DNA from: Mesorhizobium plurifarium
Lineage (GTDB): Bacteria > Pseudomonadota > Alphaproteobacteria > Rhizobiales > Rhizobiaceae
NCBI GenBank assembly: GCA_000824785.1
Contig: CCNB01000043.1
Location: 487,857-551,856, forward strand
Direction: 5' to 3'
DNA length: 64,000 nucleotides
A program made the position numbers and the translations under genes. Positions 24,951 through 33,857 of the stretch are shown piece after piece (the first letter of the stretch is position 1; every line of letters begins with the position of its first letter). Under the pieces are notes generated by a model. The model was not told where the DNA came from and searched no databases. It worked only from the letters and a program-made list of their open reading frames with translations.

Positions 24951-25742
24951 TCAATTAGGGCGGTTCGCCGATTTCGGCGCGAAGCGGGACAGGACCTGGA
25001 TCAGCGACATACAGCCCCAGGTAATGGCGAAGGCGATAATGGCAAGTGCCGCCGGCTCGTAAGCGCGGTTGGCGCCCATGTTCTGCAGATACGGGCCGAA
25101 GGCCGGCCGGTTGAGCAGGCTGGCCACGGTGAACTCGCCGATGACGATGGCGAAGGTCAGGAAGGCGCCGGACAGAACCGCGATCAGCACGTTGGGCAGG
25201 ATCACGCGTCCGATGATCGTCGTCCAGCCGGCGCCGAGGATCTGCGCCGCTTCGGTGAGCGTCCTGACGTCGATGGTGCGAAGGCCGGTATCGACGGCGC
25301 GGTACATGTAAGGCAGCGCCAGCGTCGCATAGCCGATGACGAGCAATGCGTTGGTGCCTAAGCCGCTGGCGAGGAACGGCAGCGGCGAGCTCGAGCCGTA
25401 CATGCGGATATAGCCGAACACGATGACGATGGCGGGAATGACCAGCGGCAACAGCGTGACGAATTCGACGATCGGCCTGAGCTGGGGCAGGCGCAGCCGG
25501 ATCCAGTAGGCGGTGGGCACCACCAGAAGCACGCCGAGGATGATGGTGAAGATCGCGGCCACCACCGAGAAGGTGAAGGATTCCTGGAAGCGTGCATCGC
25601 CGAGCACGACGCGGTATGCCTCGAAGGAATATTCGCCGCGCTTCATGCGCATTGAGAATTCCAGCGTCGCGATCAGCGGAATGAAGAAATAGGCGGCGCC
25701 GAGGACGAACGTCAACCAGGCCCAGAACTTACCCGACTTCAT
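24951..25742 (-). CDS. ABC importer permease 2 (PotC-like)
   Basis: A 263-residue permease with about six helices, including FVLGAAYFFIPLIATLEFSM and FVTLLPLVIPAIVIVFGYI. The EAA loop is LTEAAQILGAGWTTIIGRVILPNV. The start at 25742 overlaps the previous permease stop by 4 bp (ATGA). A longer in-frame open stretch upstream is out of frame with the neighbouring permease and is not coding. It pairs with permease 1 to form the translocation pathway. Confidence 0.92.
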   Translation of the reverse strand: MKSGKFWAWLTFVLGAAYFFIPLIATLEFSMRMKRGEYSFEAYRVVLGDARFQESFTFSVVAAIFTIILGVLLVVPTAYWIRLRLPQLRPIVEFVTLLPLVIPAIVIVFGYIRMYGSSSPLPFLASGLGTNALLVIGYATLALPYMYRAVDTGLRTIDVRTLTEAAQILGAGWTTIIGRVILPNVLIAVLSGAFLTFAIVIGEFTVASLLNRPAFGPYLQNMGANRAYEPAALAIIAFAITWGCMSLIQVLSRFAPKSANRPN

Positions 25743-26647
25743 TTGAGCCACCTCTCCGAGCGGGTCCGGAACCAGATGTAGAAGACATTGGCGAGCCCGG
25801 TGATGAAGATCATGCCGAAGGCGATCGCATAGCCGAGATTGGCGTTGTGCAGCACGTCGCCGCGGATCTGCGCATAGAGCACGATCGGCACGATGTTGAG
25901 CGACGAGCCGGTCAACGCATAAGCGGTGGCGATGGCGCCGAAGGCGTTGGCGAAAAGCAGGATGAAGGTGCCGAGGAAGCTCGGCCACAGGACAGGAATG
26001 ACGACCATGCGCCAGTACTGCCACTGGGTGGCGCCGAGCGTCGCGGCGGCCTCGCCCCACTCCTTTTTCAGGCCGTCGATCGCCGGCACGATGATGACGA
26101 CCATCAGCGGGATCTGGAAATAGAGATAGGTCAGCGTCAGGCCCCAGAAGGACAGCACGTTGAAGCCGTGCTGATAGAGGTCGAAGCCGATCGAACGCAA
26201 AAGCACAGTGAGCAGGCCCAGGCGGCCGAGCGTCGCCAGGAAGGCGAAGGCCAGCGGAACACCGGCAAACTGCGAGGCGACGCCCGAGAAGGTGAGCGCC
26301 GCCGAACGCGTCCAGTTGGGCAGGCCGCCGCGAACGATGGCGATGGCGATGGCGAGGCCGATGAAGGCGCCAAGCAGCGACGAGGCGACGGAAACCTTGA
26401 TCGAGATCCAGTAGGCGGCAACGATGGTCGGCTGCGCGAGATCGGCGATGTTCTGCAGCGTGAAACCGCCGTCGGCGCTCTGGAACGCGCCGATGATGAG
26501 ATAGAGCGTCGGCAGGATCAGGAACATCAACGCGAAGATGATGAAAGGCGCGACGCCCAGCCATTGCGTGGGCAGACGCATCGCGCGCGCGCCGGGCGGA
26601 ATGGTCTTACCGGCGGCGGACGGTCCTGAAAGGCTGATATCGGTCAT
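25739..26647 (-). CDS. ABC importer permease 1 (PotB-like)
   Basis: A 302-residue permease with a roughly 30-residue cytoplasmic N-terminus and about six helices, the first being LGVAPFIIFALMFLILPTLYL. The EAA loop is GEAAATLGATQWQYWRMVVIPVLWPSF. It is encoded between the binding protein (60 bp upstream) and permease 2 (overlapping). Composition and loop sequence agree with spermidine/putrescine or 2-aminoethylphosphonate type importers. Confidence 0.92.
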   Translation of the reverse strand: MTDISLSGPSAAGKTIPPGARAMRLPTQWLGVAPFIIFALMFLILPTLYLIIGAFQSADGGFTLQNIADLAQPTIVAAYWISIKVSVASSLLGAFIGLAIAIAIVRGGLPNWTRSAALTFSGVASQFAGVPLAFAFLATLGRLGLLTVLLRSIGFDLYQHGFNVLSFWGLTLTYLYFQIPLMVVIIVPAIDGLKKEWGEAAATLGATQWQYWRMVVIPVLWPSFLGTFILLFANAFGAIATAYALTGSSLNIVPIVLYAQIRGDVLHNANLGYAIAFGMIFITGLANVFYIWFRTRSERWLK

Positions 26648-26707
26648 GCCTGACTGCCTTCAATAATGGAATCCGGGCGGCGCAAGGCCGCCCGGAAGAG
26701 CATCGAC

Positions 26708-27814
26708 TTACTTGACGTTGGCGCCGACGACCGAGTCCCAGCCCTTGGTGATCTCTTCCTTGGCAGCGCCCTGCTCGTCGAGCGACGGGAACACGGCCTT
26801 GGCATAGGCGTCTGCCGGCGGCAGCTTGTCGAGCAGCTCCTGCGGAACCTTGCCGTTCTTGGCGAGGTCGTTGAAGCGGATCGGGTGGCAATAACCCTTC
26901 AGCCAGCCGATCTGGCCTTCGTCGGAATAGAGGTATTCCATCCACAGCTTCGCGGCGTTCGGATGCGGCGCGTAGGCGCTGATCGCCTGCACGTACACGC
27001 CGGCGACGACGCCGGTCTTCGGGATGACGATATCGGTCGGCGGGTTGCCGTTCAGCGTGTCGCGGCCCGACAGGTTGTTGTAGTCCCAGTTGATCAGGAT
27101 CGGCGTCTGACCCTGCGCGAGCGTGGCCGGCTTGCCGATGACCGGAACGAAGTTGCCGCCGGCGTTGAGCTTCTTGAAGAAGTCGAGGCCGGCTTCGCCA
27201 GCGGCCTTGCCGGCAGCGGCGCCGGTGGACAGACCGGAAGCGTGGACGGCCTGGATCGCCTGGTTCGACGCGCGCGGATCACCGGCGAGCGCAACCGAGT
27301 TGGCGTATTCCGGCTTCAGAAGGTCGGCCCAGTCGGCCGGAACGTTCTTGACCAGATCCTTGTTCACCATGAACGACAGAACGCCGTAGTAGTCGCCGTA
27401 CCAGGCGCCGTCGGCATCCTTGGCGCTGTCCGGGATCGAATCCCAGGTCGAGACCTTGTAAGGCATCAACAGGCCGTCTTTCTTGGCCGAGGGGCCGAAA
27501 GCCAGGCCGACGTCGATGACGTCGGGGGCCTGCGGACCCTTGTTATCCTTGTTGGCCTTGATCGCCTCGACCTCGTCGCCCGAGCCGGCGTCGGGATTGA
27601 GTTCGTTGATCGTAATTCCTGGATACTTAGCCTTGAAAGCGTCGATCACTGCCCCATAGCCGCACCAGTCATGCGGAAGCGCGATGACAGTGAGCTGGCC
27701 TTCCGCCGTCGCGGCCTTGGCGAGATCGTCCAGCGAATCCGCGGACGAAATCATCGTCGACGCAAAGAGCGTCGCGGCCGAGAGGGAAAGCACTTTCCCC
27801 GTGAACTTGAACAT
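26708..27814 (-). CDS. ABC importer periplasmic substrate-binding protein
   Basis: A 368-residue extracellular binding protein with a signal peptide (MFKFTGKVLSLSAATLFASTMISSA). The mature protein starts LDDLAKAATAEGQLTVIALP and shows the type-II fold seen in iron, thiamine and aminoethylphosphonate binders (VIDVGLAFGPSAKKDGLLMPY, WYGDYYGVLSFMVNKDLVKN, ILINWDYNNLSGRD). AGAGA precedes the start. It is the first gene of the importer operon, with its own 245-bp leader, so it can be expressed independently of the dehydrogenase genes upstream. The ligand is not identifiable from sequence. Confidence 0.9.
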   Translation of the reverse strand: MFKFTGKVLSLSAATLFASTMISSADSLDDLAKAATAEGQLTVIALPHDWCGYGAVIDAFKAKYPGITINELNPDAGSGDEVEAIKANKDNKGPQAPDVIDVGLAFGPSAKKDGLLMPYKVSTWDSIPDSAKDADGAWYGDYYGVLSFMVNKDLVKNVPADWADLLKPEYANSVALAGDPRASNQAIQAVHASGLSTGAAAGKAAGEAGLDFFKKLNAGGNFVPVIGKPATLAQGQTPILINWDYNNLSGRDTLNGNPPTDIVIPKTGVVAGVYVQAISAYAPHPNAAKLWMEYLYSDEGQIGWLKGYCHPIRFNDLAKNGKVPQELLDKLPPADAYAKAVFPSLDEQGAAKEEITKGWDSVVGANVK

Positions 27815-28059
27815 GTGTTCTCTCCGTTGAACTGGCGCCGTTGGGCGCCTGCGATGCGGGTATCGTTTTCGTGTGACAGCCAGATGAAGGCTTTTTGAAA
27901 CCGGAGCCCCGCGGCGAAAAAAGTTAACTCTTTTTAACGGACTGTAGCAATTAGCCCGCGCTTAATTTTCCGGCTAATGGTTAGCCGCCTTGTTTTTTGC
28001 CCCGCTCCTCCTCCAGCTGCTCGCCCTTTCTTCAACTCTTCGGCATTGAAAGCCGGCTC
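27815..28059. promoter_or_regulatory. Leader region of the ABC importer operon
   Basis: This gap is unusually AT-rich. It holds GTTAA/TTAAC arms at 27923-27938 around a T-rich centre and a perfect 7-bp hairpin CGGCTAA-TGG-TTAGCCG at 27971-27987. The first could be a regulator site for the importer operon. The hairpin could end transcription arriving from the alcohol dehydrogenase gene. No exact promoter boxes could be assigned. Confidence 0.35.
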
Positions 28060-29232
28060 TCAGACGGAGCCGGCGATCGCGTTTTCGAGCAGCGCCAGCG
28101 CCGCTTTCTTGGTGAGCTTGACCGGATTGCCGCCGGCCGTCGGGTCGACCACCGCCATATCGGCGATCAGCGCCTTGCGCTTCTTGTCCATGTCGAGCCC
28201 CTTGATCAGGCCGGGCAGCGCGTGCGGCACCTTGAGTTCCTTGCGCAGCTTGATGACTGCCTTGGTGAAGCCGTCGAAGCCGCCCTTTATGCCGCAATAG
28301 GCGGCGAGCCTGGCGATACGGTCCTCGATCGCCTCTCGATTGAAGGCGAGCACATAGGGCATGAACACGGCATTGGTCATGCCGTGATGGGTGTCGTAGA
28401 GCGCGCCGATCGGATGCGACAGCGAATGGATGGCGCCCAGCCCCTTCTGGAAGGCGGCGGCGCCCATGGCGGCGGCGCTCATCATGTGGGCGCGGGCGAC
28501 GAGATCCTTGCCGTTGGCGAAAGCCTTCGGCAGGTTCTCGAACACCAGCCGGATGCCTTCCACCGCGATGCCGTCGGCCATCGGGTGATAGCCGGGCGCG
28601 CAATAAGCCTCGAGGCAGTGCGCAAGCGCGTCCATGCCGGTGCCGGCGGTGATGAAGGCAGGCATGCCGACCGACAGCTCCGGATCGGCAATGACGATCG
28701 CCGGCAGAAGCTTCGGATGGAAGATGACCTTCTTGGTATGGGTCTCCTCATTGGTGATGACGCCGGCGCGACCGACCTCGGAGCCGGTGCCTGCCGTGGT
28801 CGGCACGGCGATGATCGGCGCGATCGCATCCGAATTGGCCCTGGTCCACCAGTCGCCGATATCCTCGAAATCCCACACCGGACGCGTCTGTCCCGACTGG
28901 AAGGCGATCAGCTTGCCGAGATCGAGCGCCGAGCCGCCGCCGAAGGCGATGACGCCGTCATGCTTGCCCTTCTTGAACACGGCGATGCCGGCGGTGAGGT
29001 TGGACTCGACCGGGTTCGGCTTCACCTCCGAAAACACGCCATATGGGACCTTGGCGTCGTCGAGGATCTTCAGCGTCGAGGCGACGACCGGCAGTTTCGC
29101 CAGGCCCGGATCGGTGACGAAGAGCGGACGCTTGATGCCGGCGGCCGCCAGCGCATCCGGCAGTTCCTTGATGCGGCCGGCGCCGAAACGGACGGTGGTG
29201 GGGTAGTTCCATTTGGAGATGAGCTTGGACAT
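28060..29232 (-). CDS. Iron-containing alcohol dehydrogenase
   Basis: A 390-residue group III alcohol dehydrogenase. The NAD-binding GGGSALDLGK lies near residues 98-107, and PTTAGTGSE follows near 144-152. The metal ligands fit Asp201 and His205 (GMDALAHCLEAY), His269 (GAIHSLSHPIG) and His283 (DTHHGMTNA). It converts a primary alcohol to an aldehyde. It follows the aldehyde dehydrogenase by 18 bp, so alcohol-to-acid oxidation is encoded as a pair. In the setting of a glutamine-synthetase-like ligase, the substrate may be a gamma-glutamylated amino alcohol. Confidence 0.93.
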   Translation of the reverse strand: MSKLISKWNYPTTVRFGAGRIKELPDALAAAGIKRPLFVTDPGLAKLPVVASTLKILDDAKVPYGVFSEVKPNPVESNLTAGIAVFKKGKHDGVIAFGGGSALDLGKLIAFQSGQTRPVWDFEDIGDWWTRANSDAIAPIIAVPTTAGTGSEVGRAGVITNEETHTKKVIFHPKLLPAIVIADPELSVGMPAFITAGTGMDALAHCLEAYCAPGYHPMADGIAVEGIRLVFENLPKAFANGKDLVARAHMMSAAAMGAAAFQKGLGAIHSLSHPIGALYDTHHGMTNAVFMPYVLAFNREAIEDRIARLAAYCGIKGGFDGFTKAVIKLRKELKVPHALPGLIKGLDMDKKRKALIADMAVVDPTAGGNPVKLTKKAALALLENAIAGSV

Positions 29233-29250
29233 TTTTTGTCTTTCGAAAGG

Positions 29251-30639
29251 TCAGATCGCTTCACGCAGGTGATAGGATTTCGGGCGGGTCAGATTGTCGT
29301 AGCCGATGGCCGAGAGCGCCGCGCCCTTGCCGGTGTCCTTGACGCCGGTCCAGACCAGCGCCGGATCGAGATAGTCGCAACGGTTCATGAACACGGTGCC
29401 GGTCTCGACGCGGTCGCCGATGGCGATCGCATGCTCCGTGTCGCGCGTCCAGATCGAGGCCGTCAGCCCATAGGGGCTGTCGTTCATCAGCGCGATCGCC
29501 TCCTCGTCGTTGCGCACCTTCATGATGCCGACGATCGGCCCGAAGCTTTCCTCGCGCATCACGCTCATCTGGTGGTCGACCTCAGTCAGCACCTCCGGCG
29601 CCAGATAGGGCGAGCCCGGCTTGTCGTTCTCGACCTTCATGTTGATGTGCACGGTCGCGCCCTTGCGCAGCGCCTCTGCCTTCTGCTCGCGGATCAGGTC
29701 GGCGAAACGCGCCTGCGCCATCGGGCCCATGGTGGTCGCCTGCTCCAGCGGATTGCCGACGACATAGTTCTTCGTCTCCGCGATGAAGCCCTCGACGAAC
29801 TCGTCATAGACCTTCTCATGCACATAGACGCGCTCGATGCCGCAGCAGCACTGGCCGGAATTGTAGAAAGCGCCATCGACCAGGTTGGCCACCGCATGAT
29901 CCATCTTGGCGTCGGGCAGCACATAGGCAGGATCCTTGCCGCCAAGCTCGAGCCCGAGCGTCATGAAGGTTCCCGCCGCGGCCTTCTCGATGGCGCGGCC
30001 GCCGCCGACCGAGCCGGTGAAGTTGACATGATCGATTTTGCCCGAGCCGAGCAGTTTCTCGGTCTGGGCATGGTTCATGACGAGGTTCTGGAACAGGCCC
30101 TTGGGCAGGCCGGCCTTGTCGAAAGCCTGTTGGAAACGTTCGCCGACGAGCAGTGTCTGCGCCGCGTGCTTGAGGATGACGGCGCTTCCGGCCATCAGCG
30201 CTGGCACGATGGTGTTGACCGCGGTGAGATAGGGATAGTTCCACGGCGCGATCACCAGCACGACGCCGAGCGGCACCTTCTTCACATAGCGGCGGAAGCC
30301 GTCCTTCGGATTGGAGGCCATGACCGGCTTCAGCGCAGCTTCAGCGATCTCGACCATATAGCTGGTGCGTTCCTTGACGCCGCCGAACTCGCCGCCATAG
30401 CGCACCGGCCGGCCCATCTGCCAGGCGATCTCGGGCACGATTTCGTCGGTCATGGCGACCAGCGCTTCCAGCATCGCCAGCATATACTTGCCGCGCTCGA
30501 CGACCGGCGTCTCGGCCCACTTCTCCTGCGCCGCCCTGGCGCGCTCGACCGCCGCATTGATCGCCTGGTCGCTCGCGACCGGCCGTTCGGCATAGATCGA
30601 GCCGTCGATGGGAGATTTGAGTTTGACCGTTTCGGTCAT
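29251..30639 (-). CDS. Aldehyde dehydrogenase (ALDH superfamily)
   Basis: A 462-residue ALDH, shorter than the one at 8340. The nucleotide-binding/catalytic Asn134 is in APWNYPYL, FTGSVGGG starts near 207, Glu231 lies in LGLELGGKD, and catalytic Cys265 lies in NSGQCCCGIER, a triple Cys. The C-terminal motif is ESFGPIVGIM. It should oxidise the aldehyde made by the adjacent iron alcohol dehydrogenase. The D-family repeat between it and the ligase gene (183 bp gap) may separate two transcripts. Confidence 0.92.
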   Translation of the reverse strand: MTETVKLKSPIDGSIYAERPVASDQAINAAVERARAAQEKWAETPVVERGKYMLAMLEALVAMTDEIVPEIAWQMGRPVRYGGEFGGVKERTSYMVEIAEAALKPVMASNPKDGFRRYVKKVPLGVVLVIAPWNYPYLTAVNTIVPALMAGSAVILKHAAQTLLVGERFQQAFDKAGLPKGLFQNLVMNHAQTEKLLGSGKIDHVNFTGSVGGGRAIEKAAAGTFMTLGLELGGKDPAYVLPDAKMDHAVANLVDGAFYNSGQCCCGIERVYVHEKVYDEFVEGFIAETKNYVVGNPLEQATTMGPMAQARFADLIREQKAEALRKGATVHINMKVENDKPGSPYLAPEVLTEVDHQMSVMREESFGPIVGIMKVRNDEEAIALMNDSPYGLTASIWTRDTEHAIAIGDRVETGTVFMNRCDYLDPALVWTGVKDTGKGAALSAIGYDNLTRPKSYHLREAI

Positions 30640-30693
30640 TTTATAAGTCCTCGCAGTTTTACAACAATCGATATGCCCATGGCCCGGCGCGCT

Positions 30694-30797
30694 GCCCTCA
30701 TCCGCCTGCTGGCGCGTCTCCCCGTATAGAGACGGGCGAAGGGAAGCGCTCCAACGCCGGCGACCCTCCCCGAGTGCTCACAGGAGAGGGTGAGGGA
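30694..30797. repeat. Inverted intergenic repeat (family D, shorter copy)
   Basis: The left arm GCCCTCATCCGCCTGCTGGCGCG and the right side GGAGAGGGTGAGGG mirror the outer arms of the element at 15911. Inner CGTCTCCCCGT/GACGGGCGA pairs are also present. Both copies are followed by AGCGCCGAC, so the family boundary extends a few bases past the palindrome. Confidence 0.6.
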
Positions 30798-30821
30798 CAG
30801 CGCCGACGCTAACGCAGCACC

Positions 30822-32192
30822 TTAATACCGCTCGAAGCCCCGATGCAGCTCCCAATCCGTAATACGGCGGTCGTATTCGAACTGCTCCCAACGGGCGGTG
30901 TGCACATAATGCTCGATCACCTCCTCGCCGAAGGCCTGCTTCAGCATCTTCGACTTGGCCAGCGTCTCGGTGGCGTCGCGCAGCGTCTTCGGGATCTCGG
31001 GCAGGCGCGAGGCCTGATAGGCGTCGCCCACGAAAGGCTTCTGCAGCTCCAGCTTCTCGTCGATGCCGGCGAGGCCCGACGCGATCAGCGCCGCGAAGGC
31101 GAGATAGGGATTGAGGTCGGCGCCGCCGATGCGGCACTCCATGCGGATGCCCTTGGTGCCCTCGCCGCAGAGCCGGAAGCCGGCGGTGCGGTTGTCCTCG
31201 CTCCACATGATCTTGGTCGGCGCGAAGGTGCCGGCCTGGAAGCGCTTGTAGGAATTGATGTAGGGCGCAAGGAACCAGGTGAACTCCTTGGCGTATTTGA
31301 GCTGGCCGGCCGCCCATTGCTGGCCGAGGGCGGACAGCGTCCAATCCGCCTTTTTGTCGAAGAACAGCGGCGTCTTGCCGTCTGCGCTCCACAGCGAATT
31401 GTGGATGTGGCTGGAATTGCCGGCCAGCCCGTAATTGTATTTGGCCATGAAGGAGATGGCCTTGCCTTCGGAATCGGCGATCTCCTTGGCGCCGTTCTTC
31501 AGGATGACGTGGCGATCGGCCATGTCGAGCGCCTCGGCATAGCGCACATTGATCTCTTCCTGGCCCGGCCCCCACTCGCCCTTGGAGTTTTCGATCGGGA
31601 TGCCGGCGGCTTCCATCTCGTTGCGAAGCCGGCGCATGACGCCTTCTTCCTTGGTGGTGATGCCGATCTGGTAGTCGCCGATATAGGGCGAGGCGCTATC
31701 GAGCCCCTGCCAATGCTTTTTGCGGGCGGACTCGTAGGTTTCGCTGAACAGGTAGAATTCGAGCTCGGAGGCGAAATAGCCGATATAGCCGCGCTCCTGC
31801 AGCCGCTTGACCTGCTTTTTCAGGATCGCGCGTGGAGAGTGCGCGAGGTCGTCATGCGTGTGATGGTCGAGCACGTCACAGATCACCAGCGCCGTCTTTT
31901 CCAGCCAAGGAATGCGCCGCAGCGTCGACAGGTCCGGCTTCATGACGAAATCGCCATAGCCCTTCGACCAGCTCGCCGCCTTGTAGCCCGGCACCGGCTC
32001 CATATCGATGTCGCAGGCCAGGAGATAGTTGCAGCCATGCGTCTCGCCATGCGCTGAATCAACGAAATACTGGGCCAGGAAACGCTTTCCCGCGAGCCGG
32101 CCCTGCATGTCGACGATGCAGGCCAGCACCGTGTCGATCTCGCCGTTCGAGACCGCTTTCTTCAACTGATCGAACGAGAAATTCCCGGCCAT
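30822..32192 (-). CDS. Glutamine synthetase-like gamma-glutamyl ligase (PuuA/IpuC type)
   Basis: A 456-residue member of the glutamine synthetase family. Metal/ATP motifs are present: ASELEFYLF with Glu143 and Glu145, GPGQEEINV with Glu212/213, SHIHNSLW with His262 and His264, and ECRIGGADLNPYL with Glu352 and Arg354. It lacks the C-terminal NLYDLP adenylylation site of GlnA, and the N-terminal domain differs, so it is unlikely to be the housekeeping enzyme. Relatives ligate glutamate to putrescine, isopropylamine or ethanolamine using ATP. A permease and two dehydrogenases next door favour amine or amino-alcohol catabolism. Confidence 0.92.
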   Translation of the reverse strand: MAGNFSFDQLKKAVSNGEIDTVLACIVDMQGRLAGKRFLAQYFVDSAHGETHGCNYLLACDIDMEPVPGYKAASWSKGYGDFVMKPDLSTLRRIPWLEKTALVICDVLDHHTHDDLAHSPRAILKKQVKRLQERGYIGYFASELEFYLFSETYESARKKHWQGLDSASPYIGDYQIGITTKEEGVMRRLRNEMEAAGIPIENSKGEWGPGQEEINVRYAEALDMADRHVILKNGAKEIADSEGKAISFMAKYNYGLAGNSSHIHNSLWSADGKTPLFFDKKADWTLSALGQQWAAGQLKYAKEFTWFLAPYINSYKRFQAGTFAPTKIMWSEDNRTAGFRLCGEGTKGIRMECRIGGADLNPYLAFAALIASGLAGIDEKLELQKPFVGDAYQASRLPEIPKTLRDATETLAKSKMLKQAFGEEVIEHYVHTARWEQFEYDRRITDWELHRGFERY

Positions 32193-32238
32193 TCCTTTGG
32201 CGCTCCAGTGCTTGTCGATTTGAGGGGAGAAACGAGAA

Positions 32239-32264
32239 CCATGGCCGGCGTACGCCGGCCATGG
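32239..32264. repeat. Perfect 26-bp palindrome
   Basis: The arms CCATGGCCGGCG and CGCCGGCCATGG meet around a TA centre with no mismatch. It lies in the 87-bp gap between the APC permease and ligase genes, 15 bp past the permease stop. As RNA it would form a stem of up to about 11 bp with a small loop. No T-run follows, so it could be an attenuator, an RNA-processing site or a cruciform. It is not related to families A to E. Confidence 0.7.
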
Positions 32265-32279
32265 CCATGAAGCGAAGGT

Positions 32280-33836
32280 TCAGTGGCCGGTCTCGCCGAC
32301 CGCCTGTTCGGCCGCCTTGATCGCCGCCTGGCGCGCCGCGATGATGTCGCCCAGCGGCGGACCCTGGAAGCGGTTGCGCTCGAAAGCAAACCAGACGATC
32401 GCCGTCAGGATGAAGAAGCCGACGGTGATGTAGAGCGCCCAGTCGTTCGGCGGCTGGATGCCGATGACGAAGATCAGGATCATCGACACGATCGACAGGA
32501 AGGCGAACAGCATGAAGATGCCGCGCCCCATGTTCCACGGGCCCATCTTGTCCCACTTCGGCGTTCCCCAGGCCATCATGCCAAGCACGATCGGCACGGT
32601 GAAGGAGAGGAACAGGAAGATGACAGTGCAGGACACAACGATCGTATAGGCCGAGGTGCCGGCGACCGAGACCACCGACGAGCCCCATACGAACAGCACC
32701 GACAGGATCGAGGCAGTCCAGATCGCCGCCACCGGCGTGCGGTAGGTCGGGCTGACCTTGGCAAGCGCCGCCGAGCCGGGCAGTCCGCCGTCGCGCGAGA
32801 AGGCGAAGATCATGCGCGAGGCGGAGGTGACGGTGGCGAGGCCGCACAGGAGCTGCGCGATGAACACCACGAGGTAGACGAACTCCTTGATACCGGTGCC
32901 GACACGCTGGTCGAAAGCCCAGAAGAACACGTTCCAGCCCTGCTTGGCGGCATCGTCCATGTTCGGGATCATCAGCACGAAGGCGGCCAGGAACAGATAG
33001 CCGAAGATTGCCGACCAGATGACCGACATCACCATCGCGCGCGGCACCGAGGACGCCGCCTTGATGGTCTCTTCCGACGTATGCGCCGAAGCGTCATAGC
33101 CGGTGATCGTGTAGATCGGCAGCAGGAGGCCGAGCGCGAACACCCAGGCGTTCGAGACAGACGGCCACACACCGCCGCCGGCGTCGCCCGAGTAGTTATG
33201 GAAGGTGAAGAGGCGGCTGAAATCCCAGGTCTCAGCCGAAAGCAGGCAGACCACCGCGATCAGGATCGAGCCGAAGAAGATGAGATAGCCAGAGAAGTCG
33301 GTGAGCTTCGCCGTCAGCTTGATGCCGAGATGGTTGATCAGCGCCTGGGCGCCGGTGATGATGACCAGGAAGATCATCTGGTTGGTCAGCGTGCCCTCGA
33401 TCCCGAGCGCAGGTCCGAAAGCGCCGAGGAAGAAGGTCCAGGTGCCGACATTGATGGCGCCGAGCACGGTGATCAGGCCAAGCAGGTTGAGCCAGGCCGT
33501 CACCCAGCCGGTGCCGCGATTGCCGAGGATCGAACCCCAATGATAGAGGCCGCCGGCCGTCGGATAGGCCGAGCTGATCTGCGACATGGCGACGGCGAAA
33601 GTGAGCGACACGAAGCAGCCAACCAGCCAGCCGATGCCGACGCCGATGCCGCCGGCGCCCGAGGTCGCCTGCGCCAGCGAGTTGATGCCGCCGGACAGGA
33701 TGCAGATGATCGAGAAGGAAACCGCGAAATTCGAAAAGCGGCTGAGCCGCCGCTCCAGTTCCTGGGCATAGCCCATGCTGTGAAGGACCTGAATATCCTT
33801 CGCCTTATCGACTTCGGTATAGTCGTCTGCTGCCAT
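32280..33836 (-). CDS. APC-superfamily amino acid/amine permease
   Basis: A 518-residue permease with about 12 helices. It begins with RRLSRFSNFAVSFSIICILSGGI (helix 1 with the unwound glycine segment), and GSILGNRGTGWVTAWLNLLG follows. ITGYDASAHTSEETIKAASSVPRAM is the conserved loop of amino-acid/GABA and amine permeases. It takes up a cation-type substrate by proton or sodium symport. It is the second gene of the operon, 21 bp after the amidohydrolase gene, and should deliver the substrate of the ligase encoded downstream. Confidence 0.92.
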   Translation of the reverse strand: MAADDYTEVDKAKDIQVLHSMGYAQELERRLSRFSNFAVSFSIICILSGGINSLAQATSGAGGIGVGIGWLVGCFVSLTFAVAMSQISSAYPTAGGLYHWGSILGNRGTGWVTAWLNLLGLITVLGAINVGTWTFFLGAFGPALGIEGTLTNQMIFLVIITGAQALINHLGIKLTAKLTDFSGYLIFFGSILIAVVCLLSAETWDFSRLFTFHNYSGDAGGGVWPSVSNAWVFALGLLLPIYTITGYDASAHTSEETIKAASSVPRAMVMSVIWSAIFGYLFLAAFVLMIPNMDDAAKQGWNVFFWAFDQRVGTGIKEFVYLVVFIAQLLCGLATVTSASRMIFAFSRDGGLPGSAALAKVSPTYRTPVAAIWTASILSVLFVWGSSVVSVAGTSAYTIVVSCTVIFLFLSFTVPIVLGMMAWGTPKWDKMGPWNMGRGIFMLFAFLSIVSMILIFVIGIQPPNDWALYITVGFFILTAIVWFAFERNRFQGPPLGDIIAARQAAIKAAEQAVGETGH

Positions 33837-33857
33837 TTGGAAGTCCCCTGTTGGTTC

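Noticed and set aside
24951..26564. One long fused permease
   Set aside because: The upstream part of the frame is out of phase with permease 1, which is encoded in another frame and overlaps the real start at 25742 by 4 bp.
27997..30729. Long plus-strand open frame opposite the alcohol and aldehyde dehydrogenases
   Set aside because: It mirrors two well-recognised genes and shows no family sequence of its own.
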